Positions 1 through 10,095 of a stretch of 64,000 nt of DNA are shown piece after piece (the first letter of the stretch is position 1; every line of letters starts with the position of its first letter). The stretch spans positions 168,551 through 232,550 of the forward strand of contig CAINOE010000049.1 in assembly GCA_903851415.1 (NCBI GenBank), in the 5' to 3' direction. The notes under the pieces are model-generated. The model worked only from the letters and a program-made list of their open reading frames with translations. It did not search any database and was not told the DNA's origin. Source of the stretch: an uncultured Rhodopila sp. Lineage in GTDB: Bacteria > Pseudomonadota > Alphaproteobacteria > Acetobacterales > Acetobacteraceae. The translations under genes were made by a program, and so were the position numbers.

Positions 1-1766
1 AGTCCGCCAAGCGCCAGGCCGTCACCAACCCGACCAACACCCTCTACGCGATCAAGCGCCTGATCGGCCGCCGCTACGACGATCCGCTGGTCGCCAAGGA
101 CAAGGGCATGGTGCCGTACGCCATCGTCCGCAACGACAACGGCGACGCCGCGGTCGAGGTCAAGGGCGAGAAGTATTCCCCCAGCCAGATCAGCGCCTTC
201 ATCCTCGGCAAGATGAAGGAAACCGCCGAGGCCTATCTCGGTGAGCCGGTGTCCCAGGCGGTCATCACCGTCCCGGCCTACTTCAACGACAGCCAGCGCC
301 AGGCGACCAAGGATGCCGGCCGCATCGCCGGCCTCGACGTGCTGCGTATCATCAACGAGCCGACGGCCGCGGCGCTCGCCTACGGCATGGACAAGAAGCA
401 TGCCGGCACGATCGCGGTGTATGACCTCGGCGGCGGCACCTTCGACATCTCCGTGCTGGAAATCGGCGACGGCGTGTTCGAGGTGAAGTCCACCAACGGC
501 GACACCTTCCTCGGCGGCGAGGATTTCGACCTGCGCGTCATCGACTACCTCGCCGATGAGTTCCGCAAGGAGCAGGGCATCGACCTGCGCAAGGACAAGC
601 TGGCGCTGCAGCGGCTGAAGGAAGCCGCGGAAAAGGCCAAGATCGAGCTGTCTTCGTCCAAGGAGACCGAGGTCAACCTGCCGTTCATCACCGCCGACGC
701 CTCCGGGCCGAAGCACCTGGTGATGAAGCTGTCCCGCGCCAAGCTGGAATCGCTGGTGGACGACCTGATCGCCCGCACGCTGGAACCCTGCAAGGCCGCC
801 CTGAAGGATGCCGGCGTCACCGCGGGCGAGATCCAGGAAGTGATCCTCGTCGGCGGCATGACCCGCATGCCGAAGGTGATCGACACGGTGAAGGCGTTCT
901 TCGGCAAGGACCCGGCGCGCAACGTCAACCCCGATGAGGTCGTCGCCATCGGCGCCGCGGTCCAGGGCGGCGTGCTGCGCGGCGACGTGAAGGACGTGCT
1001 GCTGCTGGATGTGACTCCGCTGTCGCTCGGCATCGAGACACTGGGCGGCGTGTTCACCCGGCTGATCGACCGCAACACGACGATCCCGACGAAGAAGAGC
1101 CAGACCTTCTCGACCGCCGACGACAACCAGGGGGCGGTGACCATCAAGGTCTACCAGGGCGAGCGCGAGATGGCAGCCGACAACAAGCTGCTGGGCAACT
1201 TCGACCTGACCGGCATCCCGCCGGCCCCGCGCGGCGTGCCGCAGATCGAGGTGACGTTCGACATCGACGCCAACGGCATCGTCTCGGTGCAGGCGAAGGA
1301 CAAGGCCACCGGCAAGGAGCAGCAGATCCGCATCCAGGCCAGCGGCGGACTGTCCGAGGCCGACATCCAGCGCATGGTCAGGGAAGCCGAGGCGAACGCC
1401 GAGGCTGACAAGAAGCGGCGCGAGACGATCGAGGCGCGCAACCACACCGAAAGCCTGGTCCATCAGGTCGAAAAGAACCTGAAGGAGCACGGCGACAAGG
1501 TGGGCGCGCAGGAGCGCGGCGAGGCGGAATCGGCTTTGGCGGCGGCGAAGACCGCGCTGGAAGGCGGCGACGCCGAAGCGCTCAAGCAGGCCTCCGACCG
1601 CCTCAGCCAGGCGGCGATGAAAATCGGCGAGGCGATGTATAAGGCCGAGGCCGCCGGCAGTGCCGGTCCGGGTGGTCCGGGCGGCGCAGGGCCGACCGGG
1701 GCGCCGGATGACAAGGTTGTCGATGCCGAATTTGAGGAAGTCGATGACAAGAAGAAGTCCGCCTAA
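1..1766 (+). CDS. dnaK: Molecular chaperone DnaK (Hsp70), 5' end missing
   Basis: ATP-dependent Hsp70 chaperone of the cytoplasm, working with DnaJ and GrpE. The ORF track begins at 108, but the same frame is open back to position 3 and reads [20 protein letters not shown], a conserved N-terminal DnaK stretch. The gene therefore starts before the window and only a few dozen residues are missing. The nucleotide-binding domain shows the [14 protein letters not shown] phosphate-binding segment and [10 protein letters not shown]. The substrate-binding domain carries [14 protein letters not shown] and ends in a helical lid and a Gly/Pro-rich tail finishing [10 protein letters not shown]. It is followed directly by dnaJ, the usual heat-shock pair. 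Identity is certain. Confidence 0.98.
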   Translation, partial: SAKRQAVTNPTNTLYAIKRLIGRRYDDPLVAKDKGMVPYAIVRNDNGDAAVEVKGEKYSPSQISAFILGKMKETAEAYLGEPVSQAVITVPAYFNDSQRQATKDAGRIAGLDVLRIINEPTAAALAYGMDKKHAGTIAVYDLGGGTFDISVLEIGDGVFEVKSTNGDTFLGGEDFDLRVIDYLADEFRKEQGIDLRKDKLALQRLKEAAEKAKIELSSSKETEVNLPFITADASGPKHLVMKLSRAKLESLVDDLIARTLEPCKAALKDAGVTAGEIQEVILVGGMTRMPKVIDTVKAFFGKDPARNVNPDEVVAIGAAVQGGVLRGDVKDVLLLDVTPLSLGIETLGGVFTRLIDRNTTIPTKKSQTFSTADDNQGAVTIKVYQGEREMAADNKLLGNFDLTGIPPAPRGVPQIEVTFDIDANGIVSVQAKDKATGKEQQIRIQASGGLSEADIQRMVREAEANAEADKKRRETIEARNHTESLVHQVEKNLKEHGDKVGAQERGEAESALAAAKTALEGGDAEALKQASDRLSQAAMKIGEAMYKAEAAGSAGPGGPGGAGPTGAPDDKVVDAEFEEVDDKKKSA

Positions 1767-1794
1767 GGTTTCCGGGCTGGCTTAACGTAGCAGG

Positions 1795-1826
1795 TCGCGC
1801 CCGCGCTTCATCGAAGGCGGGCGCGA
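1795..1826 (+). terminator. Strong hairpin between dnaK and dnaJ
   Basis: A perfect 10-bp inverted repeat (TCGCGCCCGC / GCGGGCGCGA) has an additional inner CTTC/GAAG pairing around an ATC loop. A T-rich stretch (TTTGCGTTTTA) follows but not a pure T-run. It could be a partial terminator or an mRNA-stabilising hairpin that lowers dnaJ output relative to dnaK. The structure is seen directly; the role is inferred. Confidence 0.6.
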
Positions 1827-1898
1827 TTTGCGTTTTAATGGTGGCATTGGCTGATGGGGGCGGCGCACAACAGCCGTTTCCGGTGCAAAAGGGCTAAG

Positions 1899-3041
1899 AT
1901 GGCCAAGCAGGACTATTATGCCACGTTGGGCGTGGCCAAGGATGCGAGCGCAGACGACCTGAAGAAGGCGTATCGCAAGCTCGCCATGCAGTATCATCCG
2001 GACCGCAATCCCGGCGACAAGAAGGCCGAGCACCGGTTCAAAGAAGTCTCCGAAGCCTACGACATCCTGAAGGACGATCAGAAGCGCGCCGCCTACGACC
2101 GCTTCGGCCACGCCGCGTTCGAGCAGGGCGGCGGCGGCGCGGGACCCGGGTTCGGCGGCTTCGACTTCTCCGCCTCCGGCGACCTGAGCGACATCTTCGA
2201 CCAGATGTTCGGCATGGGTCGCCGGGGCGGCGGCCAGCGCACCCGCAGCGGAGCGGACATCCGCCAGGGCGTGGAAATCAGCCTCGCGGACGCCTTCGCC
2301 GGCACCAAAGTCAACCTTCGGGTGCCGACACGGGTGAAGTGCGAAAGCTGCAACGGCACCGGCTCGGAGGACAAGAACCGCGCCGCCGAAACCTGCCCGA
2401 CCTGCCAGGGCGCCGGCAAGGTGCGGACTCAGCAGGGCTTCTTCCTGGTCGAGCGCACCTGCCCCACCTGCGCCGGGCAGGGCCGGGTGATCCGCAACCC
2501 CTGCCGGGTCTGCCAGGGAGCGGGAACGGTGCAGCGGGAGCGCAGCCTGCAGGTCGCCATACCGGCCGGCGTCGAGGACGGGACCCGTATCCGCGTCACC
2601 GGCGAAGGCGAGGCGGGCGGCGCCGGGGCGCAGAACGGCGACCTGTATGTGCATGTCGGCATCCGGCCGCACGAGTTCTTCCAGCGCGAGCAGGCCAATA
2701 TCCTGATGCGCGTGCCGCTGCGGATGACGCAGGCGGCGCTGGGCGACGAGATCGAGGTGCCGGTGATCGATGGCACGCGGGCCAAGGTCAAGGTTCCGGC
2801 CGGCACCCAGACGGGGGATCAGTTCCGGCTGCGCGGCAAGGGATTCTCGGTGCTGCGCAGCGCCGCTCGGGGCGACATGTTCATTCAGGTGGCGGTGGAA
2901 ACCCCGCAGAACCTGTCGGCGAAGCAGCGCGAGCTGCTGGAGGCGTTCGAGGCGGAGGCGCATGCCGGCGGCAAGGGCAGCCCCGACCATGAGGGCTTTT
3001 TCGCCAAGGTGGCGGCCTTCTTCGAGGGCGGGCGGGGATAG
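1899..3041 (+). CDS. dnaJ: Co-chaperone DnaJ (Hsp40)
   Basis: Stimulates DnaK ATPase and delivers unfolded clients. The start was moved from the ORF-track 1854 to the ATG that gives [12 protein letters not shown], the canonical DnaJ N-terminus; 380 aa is the normal length. An N-terminal J domain with the HPD motif (YHPDRNPGD) is followed by a Gly/Phe-rich linker ([14 protein letters not shown]). Four zinc-binding CxxCxGxG repeats come next ([32 protein letters not shown]), then the C-terminal substrate-binding domains. It lies about 130 nt after dnaK and is probably co-expressed with it through the intervening hairpin. Confidence 0.98.
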   Translation: MAKQDYYATLGVAKDASADDLKKAYRKLAMQYHPDRNPGDKKAEHRFKEVSEAYDILKDDQKRAAYDRFGHAAFEQGGGGAGPGFGGFDFSASGDLSDIFDQMFGMGRRGGGQRTRSGADIRQGVEISLADAFAGTKVNLRVPTRVKCESCNGTGSEDKNRAAETCPTCQGAGKVRTQQGFFLVERTCPTCAGQGRVIRNPCRVCQGAGTVQRERSLQVAIPAGVEDGTRIRVTGEGEAGGAGAQNGDLYVHVGIRPHEFFQREQANILMRVPLRMTQAALGDEIEVPVIDGTRAKVKVPAGTQTGDQFRLRGKGFSVLRSAARGDMFIQVAVETPQNLSAKQRELLEAFEAEAHAGGKGSPDHEGFFAKVAAFFEGGRG

Positions 3042-3173
3042 CTCCGGGGATTCCGCCGGACCGCCCGCGGCCCGGATGCGGTACGCGCGCGCCGGCGGTT
3101 GATTTATCCCGATGCGGTCCCGTCTCAGCGTGCTATAGTGTCCCGCGCCAAGAAGTAAAAACAGGAGCGAGAC

Positions 3174-4247
3174 ATGTCCTACATGAAGGCCGCCGTGTTC
3201 GTGGAACCCGGCCGCATTGTCGTCGAATCCAAGCCGATACCGTCCCCGGGGCCGCTCGATGCGCTGATCCGGATCACCACGACGACGATCTGCGGCACCG
3301 ATGTGCACATCCTGAAGGGCGAATACCCCGTCGCGAAAGGCCTCACCATCGGCCATGAGCCGGTGGGCGTGATCGAGAAGCTCGGCTCCGCGGTGCAGGG
3401 CTACGCGGAGGGCCAGCGCGTGATTGCCGGCGCGATCACCCCGGGCGGCCATTCCGCGGCCTGCATGTGCGGCTGCTCGTCGCAGGATGGCGGGTTCAAC
3501 AGCAGCGGTTACCAGGCGCTGGGCGGCTGGCGCTTCGGCAACACGATCGACGGCTGCCAGGCGGAATATGTGCTGGTGCCCGACGCGATGGTGAATCTGT
3601 GCCCGGTGCCGGACGAACTGACCGATGAGCAGGTGCTGATGTGCCCGGACATCATGTCCACCGGCTTCGGCGGCGCCGAGAGCGGGCAGATCCGCATCGG
3701 CGACACCGTCGCGGTGTTCGCCCAGGGCCCCATCGGCCTCTGCGCCACGGCCGGCGCAAAAATGTCCGGCGCCACGACGATCATCACGGTTGACGGCATC
3801 GCCCGCCGCCTGGAGGTGTCGCGAAGCTGCGGCGCGGATATCACGCTGAATTTCCGCGAGGTCGATCCGGTCGCCGAGATCATGCGCCTGACGGCCGGGC
3901 GCGGCGTGGACGTGGCGATCGAGGCGCTCGGCACCCAGGGCACTTTCGAGTCGGCGCTGCGGGTGCTGCGTCCGGGCGGCACATTGTCGAGCCTCGGCGT
4001 GTATTCGAGCGACCTGACGATCCCGCTCGGCGCGTTCGCGGCGGGGTTGGGCGACCATCGGATCGTCACGACGCTGTGTCCCGGCGGGAAGGAGCGCATG
4101 CGCCGGCTGGTCAGCGTGATCCGCTCCGGGCGCGTCGACCTGACGGCGATGGTGACGCATCGCTACAGGCTGGATGACATCGTCGAGGCGTATGACCTGT
4201 TCGCGCATCAGCGCGACGGCGTGCTGAAGGTGGCGATCACGCCGTAG
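3174..4247 (+). CDS. Zinc-dependent alcohol dehydrogenase (MDR family, tetrameric secondary-ADH type)
   Basis: Medium-chain NAD(P)-dependent alcohol dehydrogenase of 357 aa. Catalytic zinc ligands are visible as Cys40 (TICGTDVH) and the His of GHEPVG. An Asp in CPDIMSTGFGGAE occupies the place where many ADHs have Cys, as in tetrameric secondary-alcohol dehydrogenases of the Thermoanaerobacter/Clostridium type. The usual four-cysteine structural zinc lobe is replaced by an atypical GGHSAACMCGCSSQDGG loop. The nucleotide-binding region lies around VAVFAQGPIGLCATAGAK. A good ribosome-binding site (ACAGGAGCGAGAC) precedes the ATG. It probably acts on secondary alcohols or ketones; the physiological substrate is not visible. 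Confidence 0.9.
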   Translation: MSYMKAAVFVEPGRIVVESKPIPSPGPLDALIRITTTTICGTDVHILKGEYPVAKGLTIGHEPVGVIEKLGSAVQGYAEGQRVIAGAITPGGHSAACMCGCSSQDGGFNSSGYQALGGWRFGNTIDGCQAEYVLVPDAMVNLCPVPDELTDEQVLMCPDIMSTGFGGAESGQIRIGDTVAVFAQGPIGLCATAGAKMSGATTIITVDGIARRLEVSRSCGADITLNFREVDPVAEIMRLTAGRGVDVAIEALGTQGTFESALRVLRPGGTLSSLGVYSSDLTIPLGAFAAGLGDHRIVTTLCPGGKERMRRLVSVIRSGRVDLTAMVTHRYRLDDIVEAYDLFAHQRDGVLKVAITP

Positions 4248-4251
4248 CGCG

Positions 4252-4464
4252 ATGCCGTACGCCGGCACGGACGACCTGCCGGAGTCGGTGCGGGGGCATT
4301 TGCCCCCGCATGCGCAGGAGATCTATCTGGCGGCGTTCAACAACGCCTGGCGCCGGCACGCGCGAGACCCGGACGGCGAGGCGGTCATCCACCGCATCGC
4401 CTGGGCGGCGGTGAAGCGGAGTTATCGCAAGGACGGGGATGTCTGGGTGCCGATCGGCCGGTAG
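4252..4464 (+). CDS. chaB: ChaB family protein
   Basis: Small 70-aa cytoplasmic protein of the ChaB family, named after the E. coli gene next to the ChaA cation/proton antiporter. The conserved core is DLPESVRGHLPPHAQEIYLAAFNNAW followed by AWAAVKRSY. Only 4 nt separate it from the ADH stop codon, so it is probably translated from the same message. No chaA homologue lies nearby, and the family's molecular function is poorly defined. Confidence 0.88.
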   Translation: MPYAGTDDLPESVRGHLPPHAQEIYLAAFNNAWRRHARDPDGEAVIHRIAWAAVKRSYRKDGDVWVPIGR

Positions 4465-4638
4465 CGAACCGGTGCATTGCCAGGCAAGTGAGCTATTCCC
4501 GCCTACGACACGGATGGTATGGCCCGACATTGGCGCGGGCTGTCAGCGAATAGCCACGCGACTCGCCACGTGCGTTGCGATGTTTTTTTGCATCAGACCT
4601 GGCTATCGAACTAGTGTTGGCTATGGCATATTAACGAT

Positions 4639-5550
4639 ATGGCATGGTTCCTGTTCATTGACGAAAGCGGCCACGACAGAAAGGCGTCTCCCTACGAGGT
4701 TCTGGCCGGCGTAGCGGTCCGGGACAGATTGCTTTGGCACCTCGTGAACGAGCTCCATGAAGCTGAGATACGGCTTTTTGGCCGACGCTACAGCGCTGGG
4801 AGCGGCGAACTTAAGGGCACCAAGATCCTAAAGGCAAAGGTTTTTCAACACGCGCGATTGAATGTGCCGGTCGATCCGCTGGAAGTTTCGACACTCGCCA
4901 AATCCGCACTCGACGATGGATCAAAGGCTGGAATCCGGGAACTTAAAGGCCTCGCTCTCGCAAAGACCCAATACGTGGGGGCCGTCTTCAATCTGTGTGA
5001 CAAGCATTCTTGTCGGGTGTTTGCAAGCGTGGTGGAAACGAGCGCACCGGCCACAACGAGCGGCGGATTACGCAAAGATTACGCCTACCTTTTCGAACGT
5101 TTCTTCTACTTCCTTCAGGAAGAGTCCATTCACGACCAGCGGGCGGGCCGGGTCGCAGCCGAGCAGGGCATCGTAGTTTTTGACGAGTTGGAAAAAACAA
5201 AAAGCCATCTCTTGATTGACCAAACTCACCGCTATTTCAAAGAGACAGCCACAGGTAGGCAGCGTGCCAGTCTCATAATTCCCGAACCTTTTTTCGTTCA
5301 CAGCGATCTTACCACTGGCGTGCAGATCGCCGATCTCGCTGCCTACTGTATCTCCTGGGGTTTTAGAACCAACCGCATGACCAAGCCGCCGCGACCCGAA
5401 CTTGCGCCATTTGTTGAGCAGATTGCGCGCCTTCGGCATCGTGCGGAACGGACTTCGACCAACGGCGAACCGCTCACTGTCTGGAGCATCGCGCATATAA
5501 CCGATTTGCGAACAAATGCGGAGAAACTGGAGGATATTTGGGATGGGTGA
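4639..5550 (+). CDS. DUF3800 domain-containing protein
   Basis: 303-aa protein with the DUF3800 N-terminal signature FLFIDESGH and the C-terminal GVQIADLAAYCISWG block. These acidic motifs are shared by the family, which is often found on mobile or defence-rich DNA; its biochemical activity is unproven as far as I know. Base composition is clearly lower in GC than both neighbours (for example many TTT, AAA and AAG codons), and the flanking 4465-4638 and 5551-5640 are also AT-richer, suggesting horizontal acquisition between chaB and dapB. No partner gene, transposase or integrase is visible beside it. Start chosen at the ATG giving MAWFLFIDESG. Confidence 0.88.
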   Translation: MAWFLFIDESGHDRKASPYEVLAGVAVRDRLLWHLVNELHEAEIRLFGRRYSAGSGELKGTKILKAKVFQHARLNVPVDPLEVSTLAKSALDDGSKAGIRELKGLALAKTQYVGAVFNLCDKHSCRVFASVVETSAPATTSGGLRKDYAYLFERFFYFLQEESIHDQRAGRVAAEQGIVVFDELEKTKSHLLIDQTHRYFKETATGRQRASLIIPEPFFVHSDLTTGVQIADLAAYCISWGFRTNRMTKPPRPELAPFVEQIARLRHRAERTSTNGEPLTVWSIAHITDLRTNAEKLEDIWDG

Positions 5551-5815
5551 AGACTGAAACCGATAAAAAAAGGCAATGCACGATTTTCATCACACAAAGC
5601 CTCCGAAACCCGTATATGAGCTATTCGGCATAATGTCAAGCTCCATCGGAACTACGTAGGACGGCAAGCCACAGGCGTTGCCGGGACCGCTGACCAATAC
5701 GTGCCGACTCTGCGACATGGCGGGTCGCGAGGCTTGGGCAATCGTGCGACTTTTGGACGACCGCCGCAGCCGGCCGCAGAATCACGACGACGCATCCAGG
5801 GGGAGACCCGACTCC

Positions 5816-6583
5816 ATGACAATCCGCATCGGCATCGCCGGCATCACCGGCCGGATGGGCCGCCTGCTGGCCGAGGAAGTCGTCGCCGCCAACGCCGAAC
5901 TCACCGGCGGCATCGGCCTCGACGCGCCGGAGGATCGCGCCTTCGAACTCTTCGCCGATATCGCGGAACTGGCCGCCGCCTCCGACGCCGTGCTGGATTT
6001 CACCCACGCCTCGCTGGCGCAATCTCATGCCGCGGCGCTGACAGCGTCCGGCAAAGCCTGGATTCTCGGCACCACCGGCCTGTCCGCCGCCGACGAAGCC
6101 GCCGTGGCCGCCGCAGGCGAGCACATCCCCGTCGTCCAAGCCTCCAACTTCTCGCCCGGCGTCAACCTCGTGCTGGCCCTCGCGGAGCGCATGGGTGCCG
6201 CGCTGCCGGATCACGCCTACGATGCGGAGATTGTCGAGATGCACCATCGGCAAAAGGTGGATGCGCCCTCCGGCACCGCCATCGCCATCGGCCGCGCGGT
6301 GGCCAAAGGCCGCGGCGTCTCGCTCGGCGACGTCACCGAAAGCGGCCGCCACGGCCACACCGGCGCCCGCAAAACCGGCGCCATCGGCTTCGCCGCCCTG
6401 CGCGGCGGCCAGGTCGTCGGCGAGCACAGCCTGATCTTCGCCGCCGGCGCCGAACAGATCCTCCTGACCCACCGCGCGTTCGACCGCCGCGTCTTCGCCA
6501 CCGGCGCCGTCCGCGCCGCGCTCTGGGCGGTCAACCGGCCGCCGCATCTGTATTCGATGATGGACGTGCTCGGCATGTCATGA
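5816..6583 (+). CDS. dapB: 4-hydroxy-tetrahydrodipicolinate reductase DapB
   Basis: Reduces 4-hydroxy-tetrahydrodipicolinate with NAD(P)H in the lysine/diaminopimelate pathway. The start was moved from 5678 to the ATG giving [20 protein letters not shown], which begins with the nucleotide-binding glycine-rich loop and follows a GGGGGAGACC ribosome-binding site. That gives 255 aa, typical for the family. Other family motifs are [14 protein letters not shown] and the catalytic segment [15 protein letters not shown]. The conserved neighbour metK lies downstream in the same direction. Confidence 0.97.
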   Translation: MTIRIGIAGITGRMGRLLAEEVVAANAELTGGIGLDAPEDRAFELFADIAELAAASDAVLDFTHASLAQSHAAALTASGKAWILGTTGLSAADEAAVAAAGEHIPVVQASNFSPGVNLVLALAERMGAALPDHAYDAEIVEMHHRQKVDAPSGTAIAIGRAVAKGRGVSLGDVTESGRHGHTGARKTGAIGFAALRGGQVVGEHSLIFAAGAEQILLTHRAFDRRVFATGAVRAALWAVNRPPHLYSMMDVLGMS

Positions 6584-6717
6584 CCCGAAACACCGTCCGG
6601 CTTGACCCGGGCGGCGCTTTGGGCCAGACACATTCGTATCGACATTGCATACGGCATCCCGCCGAAGCCCGCCTGCAAGGCTGGCCTCCATCCATCGCGA
6701 CGCGAGACAATAACCCT

Positions 6718-7905
<1,188 letters not shown>

Positions 7906-7919
7906 CAGACCCCATCGCC

Positions 7920-8711
7920 ATGGCGGGCGAAGGCCCGCGATCCACGCCTTTGCCTGAATCGGCTCCGCGGAACGAGGACCACGGAGAGCGCCCTGCCCCG
8001 CTGCTCTCCCCCCGTCCTCTCAAGCCCCCTGCCGATCGGCTGTATGGCCGGAGCAAGGGGCATAAGCTGCGGCCGCGCCAGCAGGTGCTGCTGGATGTGA
8101 CGCTGCCCCGCATGGCGTTCCGCGAAGCGGATGCCGCAGAACCGTCGCGGGCTTTTCCCGGGGCCTCGGAACTTTGGCTGGAAGTCGGCTTCGGCGGCGG
8201 CGAGCACGCCATCGCCCAGGCGCGCGCCCATCCCGAGGCGGCGCTGATCGCCTGCGAGGTGTTTGAAAACGGCATCTGCTCGCTGCTGTCGGCCCTCGTT
8301 CCCGAAGGCCGCGAGGCGGAGGTGCCTCTGCCGCCCAATCTGCGCCTGTGGACCGCGGATGCCCGCCTGCTGCTGCGGGCGCTGCCGGACCGGTGCCTGG
8401 ACCGCCTGTTCCTGCTGTTTCCCGATCCCTGGCCGAAGATGCGCCACGCGCGGCGCCGCTTCGTCCACCCCGCGATGCTGCCGTTGCTCGCGCGGTTGAT
8501 GAAGCACGGCGCGGAGTGGCGGGTGGCCACGGACGATCCGACCTACCAGGCCTGGGTGCGCGACGTGATGGGCGCGCAGACGCTGTTCGACGACGCCGAA
8601 CCCGCCTCCGTCCGGCCGGACGGATGGCCTCCCACGCGCTATGAGGCGAAGGCGCTGCGCGCCCGTAGGCAACCGCTGTATTGGTCGTTCCGGCGGCGCC
8701 GCGGGCCGTAG
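7920..8711 (+). CDS. trmB: tRNA (guanine-N7-)-methyltransferase TrmB
   Basis: SAM-dependent methyltransferase that makes m7G46 in tRNA. Motifs are LWLEVGFGGGEHAIAQA (SAM loop), LIACEVFENGI, LFLLFPDPWPKMRHARRRFV, and the C-terminal TRYEAKALRARRQPLYW. The ORF begins at 7854 inside metK; the ATG at 7920, just after the metK stop, gives 263 aa and is preferred. The first ~30 residues are proline-rich and not conserved, so a slightly different start is possible. Placement behind the SAM synthetase gene fits its need for SAM. Confidence 0.95.
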   Translation: MAGEGPRSTPLPESAPRNEDHGERPAPLLSPRPLKPPADRLYGRSKGHKLRPRQQVLLDVTLPRMAFREADAAEPSRAFPGASELWLEVGFGGGEHAIAQARAHPEAALIACEVFENGICSLLSALVPEGREAEVPLPPNLRLWTADARLLLRALPDRCLDRLFLLFPDPWPKMRHARRRFVHPAMLPLLARLMKHGAEWRVATDDPTYQAWVRDVMGAQTLFDDAEPASVRPDGWPPTRYEAKALRARRQPLYWSFRRRRGP

Positions 8712-8761
8712 CCCGCCCGGCCGTGGACACGGCCACCGGATGCTTGTTACCGATCCCGGCT

Positions 8762-9141
8762 GGTTGCAACTTTGACGGGAAAACCCCGGTCCGCACCTTC
8801 GCCGCGATCAAGCCCGGCGACGGGCTCGTCGTGACGCTGCAGCGGTCGCTGACCTGCACAGTGCCGCCCGTCTGCCGGCGGCGCTGGCAGTGGACCGCGC
8901 GGGCCGCGCCAGGCCGGCGGCGGCCGGATGGCGCTCTGCCTCCATCGCCGGCACCATCGCCGCCGTGGACGTGCCCGCCAACACCATCAGCGCCGCCGGC
9001 CTGAGCGGCGGCCCGGTGCACGCGTTCGAGGTGCACGGCCTGGAACGGCAGGCCCATCTGCCGAAAATCGCGCCCGGCAGCCTGCTGACGGCGACCTGCG
9101 CCTCGACGGCGGCGCCGGAGGTGACTCCGGCCACGCAATAA
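8762..9141 (+). pseudogene. Frame-broken remnant of a small secreted-type protein with repeated beta-rich units
   Basis: Two pieces that look coding lie in different frames. The first (about 8762-8870) reads TPVRTFAAIKPGDGLVVTLQ. The second (about 8927-9141) reads TIAAVDVPANTISAAG, then LPKIAPGSLLTATC and a stop. Both share the pattern F/L..I.PG..L..T, as in short exported alphaproteobacterial proteins built from such units (recalled pattern, not a search). The join between them is out of frame and arginine-rich in either frame, so an inactivating frameshift or sequencing indel is likely. No signal peptide is recoverable upstream because trmB ends at 8711. Confidence 0.4.
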
Positions 9142-9190
9142 GCGCCGGAGCGCCATCTGAAATTGGCTGCGATTTAGCGCATTCCAGCCC

Positions 9191-9219
9191 TTGATCCGGG
9201 GGGGCGGGGTGAGTATACC
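9191..9219 (+). promoter_or_regulatory. Sigma70-type promoter of tRNA-Ala
   Basis: A -35 box TTGATC (9191-9196) and a -10 box TATACC (9214-9219) are separated by exactly 17 nt, with the mature tRNA starting 16 nt after the -10. Good spacing and position make this a likely promoter. Confidence 0.6.
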
Positions 9220-9235
9220 CCCTGCCTCACCGGTC

Positions 9236-9311
9236 GGGGCCGTAGCTCAGTTGGGAGAGCGCCTGAATGGCATTCAGGAGGTCAGGGGTTCGATTCCCCT
9301 CGGCTCCACCA
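9236..9311 (+). tRNA. tRNA-Ala (anticodon GGC)
   Basis: A 76-nt cloverleaf with encoded CCA. The acceptor stem GGGGCCG pairs with CGGCTCC. The D arm is GCTC..GAGC. The anticodon stem is CCTGA/TCAGG around loop ATGGCAT, giving anticodon GGC, which reads GCC/GCU alanine codons. The T arm CAGGGGTTCGATTCCCCT has the standard TTCGA. No second copy of the tRNA 3' end was noticed nearby, so there is no sign of an integrated element here. Confidence 0.97.
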
Positions 9312-9324
9312 GTGATACAGACAG

Positions 9325-9341
9325 CCGCCGCGCCGCGGCGG
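9325..9341 (+). terminator. GC-rich hairpin after tRNA-Ala
   Basis: Stem CCGCCGC/GCGGCGG with loop GCC lies 14 nt after the tRNA. It lacks a T-run, so it may act as a processing or weak termination structure rather than a classical terminator. Confidence 0.35.
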
Positions 9342-10095
9342 TCATTCAGTTCAATCCTTTAGCGCAAGCATCAGCCCGCCGCCGGCAGCGCCGGGATGGC
9401 TTCCGGCGTGTTGGACGAGACGCCCGTCCGCGGCGGCGACAACCCGCGCGCCCGGGGCGATGGCAAACGCGACATACGGAGCATCAAATCCGGAACCGGA
9501 AGCTCTACGTTGCCGCCCGCCGAAGCCGGTGCGGCATGGCTGCCGCTCTCCCGCAGGATCCATGTCTGGCCGACCGAAGCGTCGGCAACGAGAGACATGT
9601 CAGCTTCCGCCTGCCCGGTTCGTCAGCGATTCAGTGCGCCCGCCGCGCGAGCCTTCCAGAAGCCCGGCCGGCGATGCTGACCCGCGATCAGCGGTTCGCG
9701 CCCGGAACTCCGCCAGCCGGGCGGGCGTTAAGGAAGCTGGCGCAAGGAGCCGGTTGCGTCGCCGCCCGCCGGCAGACTGTTACCAGATCGTTCCTGTCTC
9801 GGGTCCGGCGGCGGTGAGGCCCGTTATCAAATCAAGACGGAACGCTACGGTGGTCCCGCCGGGTTTCGTATCGGTATCATGCAAAATAACGCTTTGTCCG
9901 CGAACCGGCATCTTCCAGCCGATTCCAAAAACAAACCGTATCGTTTTTGCCGATCTCAGGCGGTGACCGGCCGCAATTCCGCACGACATAATCATATCGT
10001 AAATAGTACGTGCATTCGTTTTTTGTTTGACTCAGGTCCTCCCGGAAGTGCCCTTTCCCCCGGTGTAATCGAAACCGCGCGAAAGGAGATTCGAC
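9342..10095. other. Gene-poor stretch with possible decayed minus-strand coding
   Basis: No intact gene was recognised. Short minus-strand frames look faintly protein-like: about 9780-9960 reads IRFVFGIGWKMPVRGQSVIL, and 9351-9500 reads PYVAFAIAPGARVVAAADGR in a different frame. This could be one or more degraded genes. From about 9880 to 10030 the DNA becomes AT-rich for this genome, which may include the promoter of the PEP-CTERM gene at 10096, but no clean -35/-10 pair was found. Confidence 0.3.

Noticed and set aside
3099-3139. TTGATT and TATAGT boxes before the ADH gene
   Set aside because: The spacing is 29 nt, too long for a normal sigma70 promoter; only the -10-like box is plausible.
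1782-4268. 828-aa minus-strand ORF
   Set aside because: His/Arg/Ala-rich shadow opposite dnaJ and the ADH, both of which are clear plus-strand genes.
5701-6717. N-terminal 339 residues of the 734-aa ORF
   Set aside because: Out-of-frame reading of dapB; metK begins at 6718.
6584-6717. Possible SAM riboswitch in front of metK
   Set aside because: No match to SAM-II or SAM/SAH consensus by eye; only generic GC-rich pairing.
9191-9817. 208-aa plus-strand ORF over the tRNA
   Set aside because: It starts inside the tRNA promoter and reads through the whole tRNA-Ala gene.
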